From: DASQEH01 sp963765725 | GTDB taxonomy: Bacteria; Actinomycetota; Actinomycetes; Propionibacteriales; Nocardioidaceae | Direction: 5' to 3' | Length of the DNA stretch: 64,000 nt | Assembly: GCA_963765725.1 (NCBI GenBank) | Contig: CAVXXI010000001.1 | Coordinates: 868,001-932,000, forward strand | Shown: positions 37,912 to 47,055 of the stretch, in pieces | Position numbering within the stretch: position 1 is the stretch's first letter | Layout: each line of letters begins with the position of its first letter | Position numbers and translations under genes: made by a program | The notes under the pieces: generated by a model | Told to the model about the DNA's origin: nothing | Seen by the model: only the letters and a program-made list of their open reading frames with translations | The model's database searches: none

Positions 37912-38868
37912 ATGAGAAGCGACCTCGAGCAGACCTATCGTGATCTGCGGCCCTACGCGTTCGCGATTGCCTATCGAATGCTCGGCAGCGTCAGCGAAGC
38001 CGAGGACACCGTCCAGGACACGTTCCTGCGCCTTGCCCAGGATGATGATTCTGAAATCCGCTCACCCAAGGCCTACATCGCCACCATCACCACGCGGCTC
38101 GCCATCGATCGGCTTCGGTCGGCGGGCGCGCGCAGAGAGGCCTACATCGGTCCATGGCTGCCCGAACCGGTGCTCGACGATCCGGTCGCCGGCCTGAGTT
38201 CGGATGCGGCTACGTCAGTCGAGCTCGCCGATTCGCTCAGCATGGCGTTTCTTGTCGTGCTGGAGACCCTCAGCCCGCCGGAGCGGGCGGTGTTCTTGCT
38301 GCACGACGTGTTCGGGTACGACTATGACGAGATCGCGCCAATGGTCGAGAAGTCCCAGGCCAACTGTCGCCAGCTCGCCAGCCGGGCACGGCGCCGAGTG
38401 CAGGCGGAACAGCCTCGCTTCATCGCCTCGCGGGAGGAGCGCGACCGCCTCGCCGACCTGTTCTTCGCCGCCTGCCAGCAGGGAGACATGGGTGGGATCG
38501 TCGAGTTGCTGGCCCGCGACGCCGTCCTGTACGGCGATGGTGGACCGCGAGGCGCGGGTATCAACCGACCGATGTATGGCCGCGACAGCGTCGGCGCCAT
38601 GCTCGGCACCTGGTTCCGGCGCCTTACGCAGCTTGGTATCCGGCTCGTCCGTGTATCGGTGAACGGCCAGCCCGGAGCCGAGTTCCTCGACCCGCAAGGA
38701 CGGCTCATCAACGTCATCACTCTCGACATCGTCGAGGACAGTGTGCAAACGATCCGGTCGGTCATCAATCCCGACAAACTCGGCCATCTCGGTGACCTCT
38801 CGCCGCTCGGGGTTCGCAAGCGGGCAACAGACGGGCCGGGCGTCTCCGCCTGGGACAGCGACAAGTGA
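37912..38868 (+). CDS. sigJ: ECF41-family sigma factor (SigJ-like)
   Basis: 318 residues: sigma-70 region 2 (RPYAFAIAYRMLGSVSEAEDTVQDTFLR), a linker with WLPEPV, region 4 (LSPPERAVFLLHDVFGYDYDEIA), and a C-terminal SnoaL-like extension with DGGPRG and the NPDKL motif. That extension replaces an anti-sigma factor and tunes activity in this family. It lies third in the operon with the epimerase, behind an ECF41-type promoter, so positive autoregulation is likely. The inducing signal is unknown. Confidence 0.92.
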   Translation: MRSDLEQTYRDLRPYAFAIAYRMLGSVSEAEDTVQDTFLRLAQDDDSEIRSPKAYIATITTRLAIDRLRSAGARREAYIGPWLPEPVLDDPVAGLSSDAATSVELADSLSMAFLVVLETLSPPERAVFLLHDVFGYDYDEIAPMVEKSQANCRQLASRARRRVQAEQPRFIASREERDRLADLFFAACQQGDMGGIVELLARDAVLYGDGGPRGAGINRPMYGRDSVGAMLGTWFRRLTQLGIRLVRVSVNGQPGAEFLDPQGRLINVITLDIVEDSVQTIRSVINPDKLGHLGDLSPLGVRKRATDGPGVSAWDSDK

Positions 38869-38976
38869 CAGTGCCCGGTCCCGGTGCTCCAGCGCGCGAC
38901 TCCACGGGTGTGTCGCGTGGGTAGCGGTACAGTCGGTCGGTCCGGTTCGCCCGGTTTCGCGCGGAGGGGGCCTGCA

Positions 38977-40134
38977 GTGACACTGCCAGGTGCCGACGGT
39001 GAAGCCTTCGTGTACTCGGCCCCGGTGCTGTACGACCGTGACGTACGTGTCGTGTTCGGCTCTGGAGCGCTCCGCCGGGTCGCAACGGAAGCCCGGGCGC
39101 TCGGGACCTCGATCCTGCTGATATCGGGCCGCCATGAGGCGAAGGCTGCCGATGCCGTCAGCGCCCAGCTGGGGAGCGATCTGGCGAGCCGCATCGACGA
39201 GGTGCGACCTCATGTGCCGGTCGAAGTCGCCTCGAGGGCGATTGCCGTCGCCCGTGAGGTGGAGGCCGATGTGGTGGTCACCATCGGAGGCGGTTCAGCG
39301 GTCGGGCTGGCGAAGGCCGTTGCCTTGGACACCGGTCTACCCATCGTGGCGGTGCCGACGACGTACGCGGGCAGCGAGATGACCCCTGTGTGGGGGAAGT
39401 CCGACGCCAACGGAAAGACGACCGGACGCGATGCGCGGGTACAGCCGACCGTCGTCGTCTACGACCCGCTTCTCACGGTGTCGATGCCCGCCGACCTGAG
39501 TGCTGCGAGCGGCATGAACGCCCTCGCGCACGCACTCGAAGCGCTGTACGCACCCGACGCTACGTCGATGTCGTTGGCCGTTGCCGAAGAAGCCATCGCG
39601 ACGCTGGTATACGCGCTGCCCCGGGTGGTCGGTCAACCGGGAGACGTGGAAGCTCGAACCAGAGCCTTTCGAGGCGCCTGGCTGGCCGGCTGGTCGCTGG
39701 GCATCAACACCATGGGGCTCCATCACAAGCTGGCCCACGTCCTCGGCGGCACCTTCCAGCTGTGGCATGCCGGTGTCCACAGTGCCTTGCTGCCACAGGT
39801 GGCGGCCTTCAACGTCGCCTCGGCGCGCACGGCGTTCGCCCGGGCGGCTCACCCGCTAGGCGTGGGCGGCCCCGAGGCCGTGCCTCAGGCCCTGTTCGGG
39901 CTGGTACGCCGACTGGGTGCGCCGACCTCGCTCGCCAGCCTGGGACTGGACGCTCACGCTCTCGACGCAGTTGACTGGACCGCGGCGGTGGGGACGGTAG
40001 CCAACCCGCGGCCCTTCGCCGAGACCGACCTCGCCGACGTGGTGCAACGCACCTGCAGGGGTGACGAGCCGCAACCGGACGTCGGCACCGACGCCATTGC
40101 GCCTACTCAGTATCGAGGAGGGACCCCACCGTGA
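38977..40134 (+). CDS. Maleylacetate reductase (iron-type alcohol dehydrogenase fold)
   Basis: Reduces maleylacetate to 3-oxoadipate with NAD(P)H. The 385-residue protein has GGGSAVGLAKAVA and PTTYAGSEMTPVWG (nucleotide and substrate region), NALAHALEALYAPD, and HHKLAHVLGG with the metal-region histidines, all characteristic of maleylacetate reductases. The GTG start is preceded by GGAGGGGG. It is the first gene of a three-gene operon with a ring-cleaving dioxygenase and a hydrolase (GTGA overlaps), which points to hydroquinone-type aromatic breakdown. Confidence 0.88.
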   Translation: MTLPGADGEAFVYSAPVLYDRDVRVVFGSGALRRVATEARALGTSILLISGRHEAKAADAVSAQLGSDLASRIDEVRPHVPVEVASRAIAVAREVEADVVVTIGGGSAVGLAKAVALDTGLPIVAVPTTYAGSEMTPVWGKSDANGKTTGRDARVQPTVVVYDPLLTVSMPADLSAASGMNALAHALEALYAPDATSMSLAVAEEAIATLVYALPRVVGQPGDVEARTRAFRGAWLAGWSLGINTMGLHHKLAHVLGGTFQLWHAGVHSALLPQVAAFNVASARTAFARAAHPLGVGGPEAVPQALFGLVRRLGAPTSLASLGLDAHALDAVDWTAAVGTVANPRPFAETDLADVVQRTCRGDEPQPDVGTDAIAPTQYRGGTPP

Positions 40135-41084
40135 CGGATGTCAAGCCACAAGGGCTTCACCATGTGACCGCCATTGCCACCGATCCGCAGTCCAATGTGG
40201 ACTTCTACACCCGGGCGCTGGGCCTGCGACTGGTGAAGCAGACGGTCAACTTCGACGCCCCGGACACCTACCACCTGTACTACGGCGACGAACAAGGCAG
40301 CCCCTCCACCCTGCTCACGTTCTTCCCGTGGCCGACCGTCCCCAAGGGTCAACAAGGGGCCGGCATGACGACGGCCACCGCCTTCAGCGTGCCCGAGACG
40401 TCGCTCGGCTGGTGGCAGGAACGGTTGCGGACCCTGGGCGTCGACGCCGACGCCCCCCGGACCCGCGACGAGGAAGAGGTGCTGACCTTCCGTGACCCCG
40501 ACGGCTTGGTGATCGACCTGGTGGCGTCAGTTGGTGATCACCGTTCGGGCTGGGACGGTGTGGCTGCCATCCCGGACGAGCACGCCGTGCGGGGCCTGCA
40601 CGCCATCACGTTGTCCGAACGGCAGCTCGACCCGTCGGCGACCATGTTGACCGAGCTACTGGGCATGAGCTTGACCGGTGAGGAGAATGCACGCTCCCGC
40701 TTTGGCATGTCCGATGGCGGCCCCGGCGCACTGGTCGACGTGTCCTCGGGCGTTAGCGACCGCGGCCTGCAGGCTGGCGGGACGGTCCACCATGTCGCCT
40801 TCCGTGCTCCGGACCTGGAGACGATCACGGCGTGGCAGCAGGAGCTCATCTCCCGCGGCGTCCAGGTGACGCAGATCCTGGACCGCCAGTACTTCAAGTC
40901 CATCTACTTCCGCGAGCCGGGCGGCGTCCTCTTCGAGATCGCCACCGATGCGCCGGGCTTCGCCGTCGACGAGCCGCTGCTCGAGCTCGGCCGCCACCTC
41001 AAGCTGCCCCCGTGGCTGGAGCCCAACCGCGAGCAGATCGCCGCTGCATTGCCGCGGCTCGAGCTCGACGTGGACGTGCCGTGA
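40131..41084 (+). CDS. VOC-fold ring-cleaving dioxygenase (MhqO/LinE-like)
   Basis: 317 residues with two glyoxalase-type modules. The iron ligands fit His in LHHVTAI near residue 10, His in VHHVAFRAPD near residue 223, and Glu in LFEIATD near residue 274. Relatives cleave hydroquinones between C1 and C2. The next step to maleylacetate and 3-oxoadipate would use the preceding gene, which supports this substrate class. The start GTG overlaps the reductase stop. Confidence 0.87.
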   Translation: MTDVKPQGLHHVTAIATDPQSNVDFYTRALGLRLVKQTVNFDAPDTYHLYYGDEQGSPSTLLTFFPWPTVPKGQQGAGMTTATAFSVPETSLGWWQERLRTLGVDADAPRTRDEEEVLTFRDPDGLVIDLVASVGDHRSGWDGVAAIPDEHAVRGLHAITLSERQLDPSATMLTELLGMSLTGEENARSRFGMSDGGPGALVDVSSGVSDRGLQAGGTVHHVAFRAPDLETITAWQQELISRGVQVTQILDRQYFKSIYFREPGGVLFEIATDAPGFAVDEPLLELGRHLKLPPWLEPNREQIAAALPRLELDVDVP

Positions 41085-41713
41085 AGGCCGAGACCGACCT
41101 CGAGCGACCGCACGTGTTCGTCCCGGCCGACGAGTCCGCCGCCGGGCCGCCCCTGCTGCTGTTGCACGGGACGGGGGGCGACGAGCACGACCTCCTGCCG
41201 CTGCGTGACCAGCTCGCACCGGGTGCGGCGGTGCTGTCAGTTCGGGGGGCCGTCACCGAGAACGGCATGCCGCGATTCTTCCGCCGTCTCAGGGAGGGCG
41301 TGTTCGACGAGGACGACCTGCGTCGGCGTGCTGACGAGCTGGCCACGTTCGTGGAGCACGCCAGCGCCGAGTACGCGATCGCCGAGGGTTCGCTCGTCCT
41401 CGTCGGCTTCTCCAACGGTGCCAACATCGCGTCGGCACTGCTGCTCCAGCGGCCCGGTCTCGTGCGCGGTGCAGTCCTGTTGTCGGCCATGATCCCCTTC
41501 GCCGAGCCACCAGACGCCGACCTCAGCGGAACTCTCATCGTCATCTCCAACGGCGATCTCGACCCTATGATCCCCAAGGGGATGACCGAGCAGCTGGCCA
41601 GCCAGTTCCGCGAGCGGGACGCAGAGGTCGTGGAGTTGCCGCACCCCGGCGGTCACCAACTGTGGGGACCGCTGTTCCCAGAGATCAGGAGCCTGGTCGC
41701 CCGGCGGCCCTGA
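41081..41713 (+). CDS. Alpha/beta-hydrolase, carboxylesterase (MhqD-like)
   Basis: 210 residues. Oxyanion segment LLLLHGTGGDEHDLLPL, nucleophile elbow GFSNGAN, acid in GDLDPMIP, and His in GGHQLW. This pairing with an MhqO-type dioxygenase mirrors the mhqO-mhqD arrangement known from Bacillus subtilis quinone stress operons. GTG 41081 overlaps the dioxygenase stop. Confidence 0.87.
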   Translation: MKAETDLERPHVFVPADESAAGPPLLLLHGTGGDEHDLLPLRDQLAPGAAVLSVRGAVTENGMPRFFRRLREGVFDEDDLRRRADELATFVEHASAEYAIAEGSLVLVGFSNGANIASALLLQRPGLVRGAVLLSAMIPFAEPPDADLSGTLIVISNGDLDPMIPKGMTEQLASQFRERDAEVVELPHPGGHQLWGPLFPEIRSLVARRP

Positions 41714-41714
41714 G

Positions 41715-41906
41715 CTACTGCGCCGGGATGACGCCGAGCTGCCGCATGGGGCCGAGCGTGTCGAGCAGCACGAACTGGCTCGGACTTCGTGGCCGCGATA
41801 GCCGCGCTGAGCGCCCCGGCGCCGACCTCGTCCCCTGATGGGCCGCTGACGGAACAACCGCCTTGTTCATCAGCCTGGCCCTGGGCCAGGCCATCGGCTC
41901 CGCCAT
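41715..41906 (-). pseudogene. Possible C-terminal relic of a SnoaL-like ester cyclase
   Basis: A 63-codon frame whose last 19 residues (FVLLDTLGPMRQLGVIPAQ) resemble the end of SnoaL-type ester cyclases (pattern DxLGLxxQLGV). The rest does not match, and there is no good start. A weak call. Confidence 0.3.
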
Positions 41907-41971
41907 CGAGGTTGCTCGGTGTGCGGTGACACGGCGAAGCGGCCTCTGCCACGTGGGGCAAACCGTCGTGC

Positions 41972-42259
41972 CTATGGCATCACGTTGTACAAATCGACTT
42001 CCGTCTCTTCGGGTGGAGTCGGAAAGCCTCCGTCAATGCCCTGCTGGAAACGAGGCATCAGGGTGCCGTCACGGAATCCTTCCCAGCTCTGCCTCGAATC
42101 GAAGACCACCATGATCGTCCAGCCTCCGGTTGACGGTCCCGCTGCATGGAAGATCTGTCCTTCGGGGAGTTGGTCCCGACTGGGATGGACGGCGGCAATA
42201 GACGCCTCGTACTGCTGCTGCGTTCCACCGGGGAAATGGTGGATGATTCCGAACGCCAT
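41972..42259 (-). CDS. Small protein resembling the antibiotic biosynthesis monooxygenase (dimeric alpha-beta barrel) fold
   Basis: 95 residues from ATG 42259, which has GGAGGAAG upstream. The sequence begins MAFGIIHHFPGGTQQQYEAS and continues with GWTIMVVFDSRQSWEGFRD, a beta-alpha-beta pattern like ABM or EthD proteins. No active residues can be assigned. It stands alone. Confidence 0.7.
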   Translation of the reverse strand: MAFGIIHHFPGGTQQQYEASIAAVHPSRDQLPEGQIFHAAGPSTGGWTIMVVFDSRQSWEGFRDGTLMPRFQQGIDGGFPTPPEETEVDLYNVMP

Positions 42260-42750
42260 GGCTTCCTCCAAAAAGTCGGAAATTGCTTCTCCACGCGGCC
42301 GGCGGACGCCGAGCGATTCGGGGTTGGCCCTTTGGAGAGTAGGACGACAACGCCATTGAACCACCGTTGCTCGCCGTTGTATATGCCCGGTTCGCGGGGT
42401 ACAACAGCGAACAGTTAAATCTGACGAGCGGTAGTTACATTGAGCAATTCAACGGGCAACATCGGAGTCACTATCCGTCGACCTGCGCAACTTGGTGGGC
42501 GCATATGGGACCCCTTTTCTCCGCGGACACCCCGGTTGATCACCTAGCGTGAGTTTGTATTCGGATGAGCCCGTTGTCGGATCTCCGGATTTTCAATGCC
42601 GACAGTGACCGCTATCACTGAAGTCCACGGGGTGGCGAAAAACCTGCAAAGGACAGGCAACGGATCGTTGCTGCAAGCCGTCCAGGGAGTGGTCGGGCTC
42701 GCCATGGCTCGCCTTGTGGCGGTCGTCGGCGAGCCCGACCTGACTGTTGC
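42260..42750. other. No supported gene
   Basis: 490 bp with a locally AT-richer stretch (42400-42560). Short open frames lack motifs and ribosome sites. Confidence 0.5.
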
Positions 42751-43914
42751 TCAGCTTGCGGCGATGCCCTCTCCGCCGACGGCGTCGGGAACCGTCACGC
42801 TCCCAAGCGGCGTCAGGGAGCCGTCCCGGCCCACGCGGTAGGCGTCGACCTGCCCGGCGAGGCCGGCCTGGACGTAGAGGTAGCGGCCGTTCGGGGTGAC
42901 CGCCGCGTCGACGGTGCCTGGGTCGGTGCTGGTGGTACCGACGGACGTCAGGTGGCCTTGGTGGTCGACGCGATAGCCGGACAGAGTCGCGCTGCCGGCG
43001 TTGGACGCGTAGAACGTGTTGCCGCTGCGCACGATCCAGCAGGTGGCCGCTTGGCCCGTCGCTGCGACGGCGACGGCGTGGAGGTCACCGTCGTCATCGA
43101 GGCGGAATGTCGCCACCGAGTTCGTGCCCGCCTCGGCCAGCACCAGCCGGCCCAACCGGTCCCAGCTCATGGCGAACGGGACCGCCCCGGGGAGGCTCGT
43201 CACCGTCGGAGAGGGTCGCAGCGATCCGTGACGCGTGACCGAGAAGACGTCGACGTCGTTGCCGTTGGCCTTGGTGGTGACCAGCAGCGAGGACCCGTCG
43301 GGGGAGAAGGCGACCTGGCCTGGGGTGTTCACGAACTCAGGCGTCGCGGAGGCGTCGAGCCCCAGGCCTCGATGCGAGCCTGGGATGGCAACCAGCCCCC
43401 GCCGGACGATGCGAAAGCCCTGCACGGCACCGCCGTCGCGGGCGTTCAGCACATACAGCAGGCCATGATGGATGGCGATGCTGACCGGGAAGGAGCCGCC
43501 CGACGGGACGACCGCGCGTCTGCGGAGTCGGTCGCCGGTGACGCCGAAGACGGTGATGCTGTCGCTGCCGGCATTGACGGCGTAAAGCGTGTGGTGGCTG
43601 CGGTCGAGCGCCAGCGAGCCTTGGGAGGCGAGGTGGTCGACGACGGCGCCGTCCAGGACGCCTCCGAGGCCGCCGGTGGCGTAGGTGCCCGCCTTCGTGA
43701 GGGAGCCGTCGGCGTCTCGGTGGTAGGCGACCACTGCGTTCCCTGCGGGCGCGTCGGTCTGCACGAAGACGGCGTGCCCTCCGTCGTTGTGATGGCCGTC
43801 GAGACGATGCAGGTCCGCCGAGGCGGGTGAGGCGATGCCGGCTGCGCCGACTGTTCCGAGGGCGGCGGACAGCGCGAGACTCGCGACGCTGGTCCTCCGT
43901 AGGGAGGTGAGCAT
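42751..43914 (-). CDS. Secreted beta-propeller protein (lactonase/YncE-like)
   Basis: 387 residues from ATG 43914, which has AGGAGG 6 nt upstream. A signal peptide (RRTSVASLALSAALGTVGAAG, cut near ASA-DLH) is followed by repeated blades containing HTLYAVNAGSDSITVF, GLLYVLNARDGG, VAFSPDGSSLLVTTK, NTFYASNAGS and GRYLYVQAG. This is the pattern of seven-bladed propellers. Catalysis is not evident. It lies 65 bp downstream of an ECF sigma gene on the same strand and is probably co-transcribed. Confidence 0.82.
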   Translation of the reverse strand: MLTSLRRTSVASLALSAALGTVGAAGIASPASADLHRLDGHHNDGGHAVFVQTDAPAGNAVVAYHRDADGSLTKAGTYATGGLGGVLDGAVVDHLASQGSLALDRSHHTLYAVNAGSDSITVFGVTGDRLRRRAVVPSGGSFPVSIAIHHGLLYVLNARDGGAVQGFRIVRRGLVAIPGSHRGLGLDASATPEFVNTPGQVAFSPDGSSLLVTTKANGNDVDVFSVTRHGSLRPSPTVTSLPGAVPFAMSWDRLGRLVLAEAGTNSVATFRLDDDGDLHAVAVAATGQAATCWIVRSGNTFYASNAGSATLSGYRVDHQGHLTSVGTTSTDPGTVDAAVTPNGRYLYVQAGLAGQVDAYRVGRDGSLTPLGSVTVPDAVGGEGIAAS

Positions 43915-43979
43915 GGATCCTCCTGGCTTGGGAATGGGTGTGACCGTCACTAGGGTTCGCGCCGGCAGCCCGGAGGTTC

Positions 43980-44897
43980 TTACCGACGGCCGCGAAGTAT
44001 TTTCCGTAGCCTCGTGCGCGCGCCGCTTGTCGGTGGGTCGGTGACCAGGGCGAGGAGACCTTCGAAGTCCTCCCCGCAGGGCCCGCATTGGTGCAGGTGC
44101 GACGCAACGCCGGGATACCGGGGACCTGCGTCCTCACCACTGGCGACCAACTCGACATAGACGTGCAGGATGCGCAGGGCCTCGTCGCAGCCGACGTCGG
44201 CGGGGTCGGTCCGGAGGAAGGCGTCGAGCTGGGACCAGTCACTCACCGGCCGCGACTCCCTGCGCTGCTCGTCCGGCAGGTACTCATCGGCGACCAGACG
44301 AGTGCGGATCCTCCGCCGGGCATCGAACAGCGTCTTGTACAGCGCGTTCCGCGTGGTGTCGTACCGGACGGCCAGAGCATCAAGTGGGATCCCGCGGAGG
44401 ATGGCGTCCTCGAAGATCCGGCGCTGATGGTCGGTGAGGTCGTCCTGCACGGCACGGCGCACAGCGCGGTTCAGCTCACGAACCTCGGAGACGACGTGGG
44501 GCGGCGCGGCGACCACATCTGGGAGGTGATTCCAGTCGTCCTCCGTGAGGTCGGCGCGGGGATGCCGCCAGAAGTGGCGCCCGACCTTGTGCGACACCTC
44601 CAGCACCACGAACCGGTAGGCCCAGGTAGTGAACCGGCTCTCCCCCCGGAACAGGTCTACCTTCGCCACCACCGCGAACGTGGCGTCGTCCGCGGCCTGC
44701 ATGGCCAGGTCGTCGAGCTCACGACCCGAGAACGCCAGACCTGCCGCCCTCCGGTGTACCTCTCGTCGCGCGACGCGCAGCAGCAGAGTATGCAGGTCGC
44801 GTACCGCGGACTCGTGGTCGGGTCCCGGTGTGCCCAACCGGCTGACCCAGTCCGCGGACTCGGTGTCGATTTCCTGCGCGGGGGTCGCACCAGTCAT
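43980..44897 (-). CDS. ECF sigma factor with fused zinc-binding (ZAS-like) domain
   Basis: 305 residues from ATG 44897. Region 2 includes GRELDDLAMQAADDATFAVV and ESRFTTWAYRFVVLEV; region 4 is LTDHQRRIFEDAILRGIP followed by VRYDTTRNALYKTLFDARRRI. The C-terminal 90 residues carry HLHQCGPC, a perfect Hx3Cx2C motif of the kind found in zinc anti-sigma factors, so sensor and sigma appear to be on one chain. It is upstream of the secreted beta-propeller gene. The signal and targets are unknown. Confidence 0.85.
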   Translation of the reverse strand: MTGATPAQEIDTESADWVSRLGTPGPDHESAVRDLHTLLLRVARREVHRRAAGLAFSGRELDDLAMQAADDATFAVVAKVDLFRGESRFTTWAYRFVVLEVSHKVGRHFWRHPRADLTEDDWNHLPDVVAAPPHVVSEVRELNRAVRRAVQDDLTDHQRRIFEDAILRGIPLDALAVRYDTTRNALYKTLFDARRRIRTRLVADEYLPDEQRRESRPVSDWSQLDAFLRTDPADVGCDEALRILHVYVELVASGEDAGPRYPGVASHLHQCGPCGEDFEGLLALVTDPPTSGARTRLRKILRGRR

Positions 44898-45000
44898 GTC
44901 GCCGATGCTACGCACCCGTTTTGGGCCATGAGGTGGGTCACAAGCGCGCGGCTCGCGAACCCGAGTGCCTCGGCCCTGCATCCGATGTCACGATGCAGGC

Positions 45001-45759
45001 ATGACCAAGCGTGCGTTGAGCTTCGGGGCGGTGGCATCGGCCTACGAACGGTTCCGGCTCGGGTATCCCGTCGAGCTCGTGGACGAGGTACTGGATTACG
45101 CATCTGGGCCGGTCCATACCGCCCTGGAGATCGGGGCGGGGACCGGCAAGGCCACGCGGGCGTTCGCCGCGAGGGGGATCGCGGTGACCGCCACCGATCC
45201 AGATGCAGCGATGCTCGCTGAGCTCCGCAAACACGTTCCCGCGACGGTCATCACGATGCAGAGCTCGTTCGAGGAGCTCCCGCTCACCTCGGGCTACGAC
45301 CTGATCTTCGCGGCTGCCTCGCTTCACTGGACTGAGCCGACCCATCGGTGGTCGCGAGTGGCCGCGCTGCTCAACCCTGGTGGGGTGTTCGCATCCTTCG
45401 GCGGGCCGATTCATCTGGCTGACGAGTCCGTCGAGGAGGCCGTTCGCGCCGCCAGGTCGCCGTATCTGGTCGACGACGGTTTTCCATCGCCCGACGGCAC
45501 GCCGCCGAGCAGCCCGATGCAGTGGCCGGGAACCGAGCTGGCCGCATCCGACCTGTTCGTCGATGTACGTCAGTCCGCCATCGAGCGGCGGACCACCATG
45601 TCGGCGAGCGACTACGTCGGCCACCTCTCGACGATCTCGGCCTATCTCGAGCTGCCCGGCCCGGTCCGGGGGCAGGTGTTCCGTCGGATCCGTCGGGTCC
45701 TGCCCGAGCGGGTGGCTGTGGCTGGTGACCTCACCCTTCATCTCGCCAGGCGGAGATAG
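45001..45759 (+). CDS. Class I SAM-dependent methyltransferase
   Basis: 252 residues. Motif I ALEIGAGTGKATRAFA near residues 41-56, Asp in TATDPD, and motif FAAASLHWTEP of the methyltransferase type 11 group. The start is an ATG next to a short AGGC ribosome site. The substrate is unknown. It is divergent from the ECF sigma gene. Confidence 0.85.
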   Translation: MTKRALSFGAVASAYERFRLGYPVELVDEVLDYASGPVHTALEIGAGTGKATRAFAARGIAVTATDPDAAMLAELRKHVPATVITMQSSFEELPLTSGYDLIFAAASLHWTEPTHRWSRVAALLNPGGVFASFGGPIHLADESVEEAVRAARSPYLVDDGFPSPDGTPPSSPMQWPGTELAASDLFVDVRQSAIERRTTMSASDYVGHLSTISAYLELPGPVRGQVFRRIRRVLPERVAVAGDLTLHLARRR

Positions 45760-45826
45760 CCCGCGGCCGACGCCCCGTTCTGTTCGGCTCCGCGGCCCGT
45801 GGGGTGATGCCCGCTGCCAGACTCTG

Positions 45827-46870
45827 TCAGAGCTCGGCGCGCAGGATCGACGCGGCGTCGGCCATGGCGCGCATCTTGCCCTCGGCACTCGCGCGCGGGA
45901 GGTACTTCATGCCGCAGTCCGTGGCGATGGTGATCCGCTCAGGTGAGGCGTACGCAAAGGCCCGGCGTACCCGTTCGGCGACCAGGTCCGCGGGCTCGAC
46001 CTCGTGGTCGGACAGGTCGATGACCCCCAAGATGATGGTCTTCTGGCTCAGGTCCTTCAGGACGCCGAGGTCGAGACCCGACTGTGCGGTCTCGATCGAG
46101 ATCTGGTCGGCCGGGCAGCCGGCCAGCTCAGGGAGGAACGAGTATCCCTCGGGCCGCTCATGGATGATCGCGGCGTAGCCGAAGCAGATGTGGACCGCGG
46201 TGGTGCCGGTGACGCCGTCGAGCGCGGCGTTGAGCGCCGTGAGGCCGTACTCGCGGGCAGCCTCGGGACGCGCCTGCATGTACGGCTCGTCGATCTGGAC
46301 CAGGTCGGCGCCGGCGGCGTGTAGGTCCTTGATTTCGGCGTTGACCGCGGCGGCATACGCCAGAGCAGCCGACTCGACGTCGGGGTAGTGCTCGTTCTGC
46401 GCCTGCTGCGACATCGTGAAGGGTCCGGGCACGGTCATCTTGACCGGGTGGTCGGTGTTCGCCTTCAGGAACTGCAGGTCGCGCACGCCGACTGGCCGGG
46501 GCCGTACGATCGGCCCGGCGATCCGTGGCACCGGGTTGGGGTGCCCACTTCGATCGAGGGCCGTCCCGGGGTTGTCGATGTCGACGCCATCGAGGGCGGT
46601 GGCGAAGTGATTGCTGTAGGACTCCCGCCGCATCTCACCGTCGGTGATGAGGTCGAGTCCCGCCCGCTCCTGGGCGCGGATGGCCAGCAGCGTGGCGTCG
46701 TCCTGCGCCTGCTCGAGATGCTCGGGCTCGACGCGCCACAGCTCCTTGGCACGTACCCGCGGGGGAAAGCGGCCGGCGAGCCTGGCCCGGTCGATGAGCC
46801 AGTCGGGCTGGGCATAGCTGCCCACCAGCGAGGTCGGAAGGATCGGCAGCGGAGACGACGTCCCAGTCAC
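45827..46870 (-). CDS. MetE C-terminal-like methyltransferase (core methionine synthase family)
   Basis: 347 residues corresponding to the catalytic barrel of cobalamin-independent methionine synthase without its N-terminal half. Zinc ligand candidates are His and Cys in VHICFGY, Glu in ISIETAQSG and Cys in ATDCGMKYL; the substrate segment LVQIDEPYM is present. Short forms often act on other methyl donors or thiols, so methionine synthesis is plausible but not certain. It stands alone. Confidence 0.85.
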   Translation of the reverse strand: MTGTSSPLPILPTSLVGSYAQPDWLIDRARLAGRFPPRVRAKELWRVEPEHLEQAQDDATLLAIRAQERAGLDLITDGEMRRESYSNHFATALDGVDIDNPGTALDRSGHPNPVPRIAGPIVRPRPVGVRDLQFLKANTDHPVKMTVPGPFTMSQQAQNEHYPDVESAALAYAAAVNAEIKDLHAAGADLVQIDEPYMQARPEAAREYGLTALNAALDGVTGTTAVHICFGYAAIIHERPEGYSFLPELAGCPADQISIETAQSGLDLGVLKDLSQKTIILGVIDLSDHEVEPADLVAERVRRAFAYASPERITIATDCGMKYLPRASAEGKMRAMADAASILRAEL

Positions 46871-47055
46871 ACTCGCGACAATAGGGCTGGCGCCGCCGCT
46901 TGGCGAGACGACGCGACGTCCCTGGTGAGCGGCCCCGGCTGACTTTCACAGCTTCCCGGTCTGCACTCCACCAGCTGTGGAGATCGCCCGACACGCCGGG
47001 GGCTCAGGCGTAGTCGGGTTCCCATCCCGAGCCGAGTCGACGCTTCGCGACCGAG

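Noticed and set aside
42596..42841. 81-codon plus-strand frame
   Set aside because: Overlaps the end of the propeller gene, with no ribosome site or motif.
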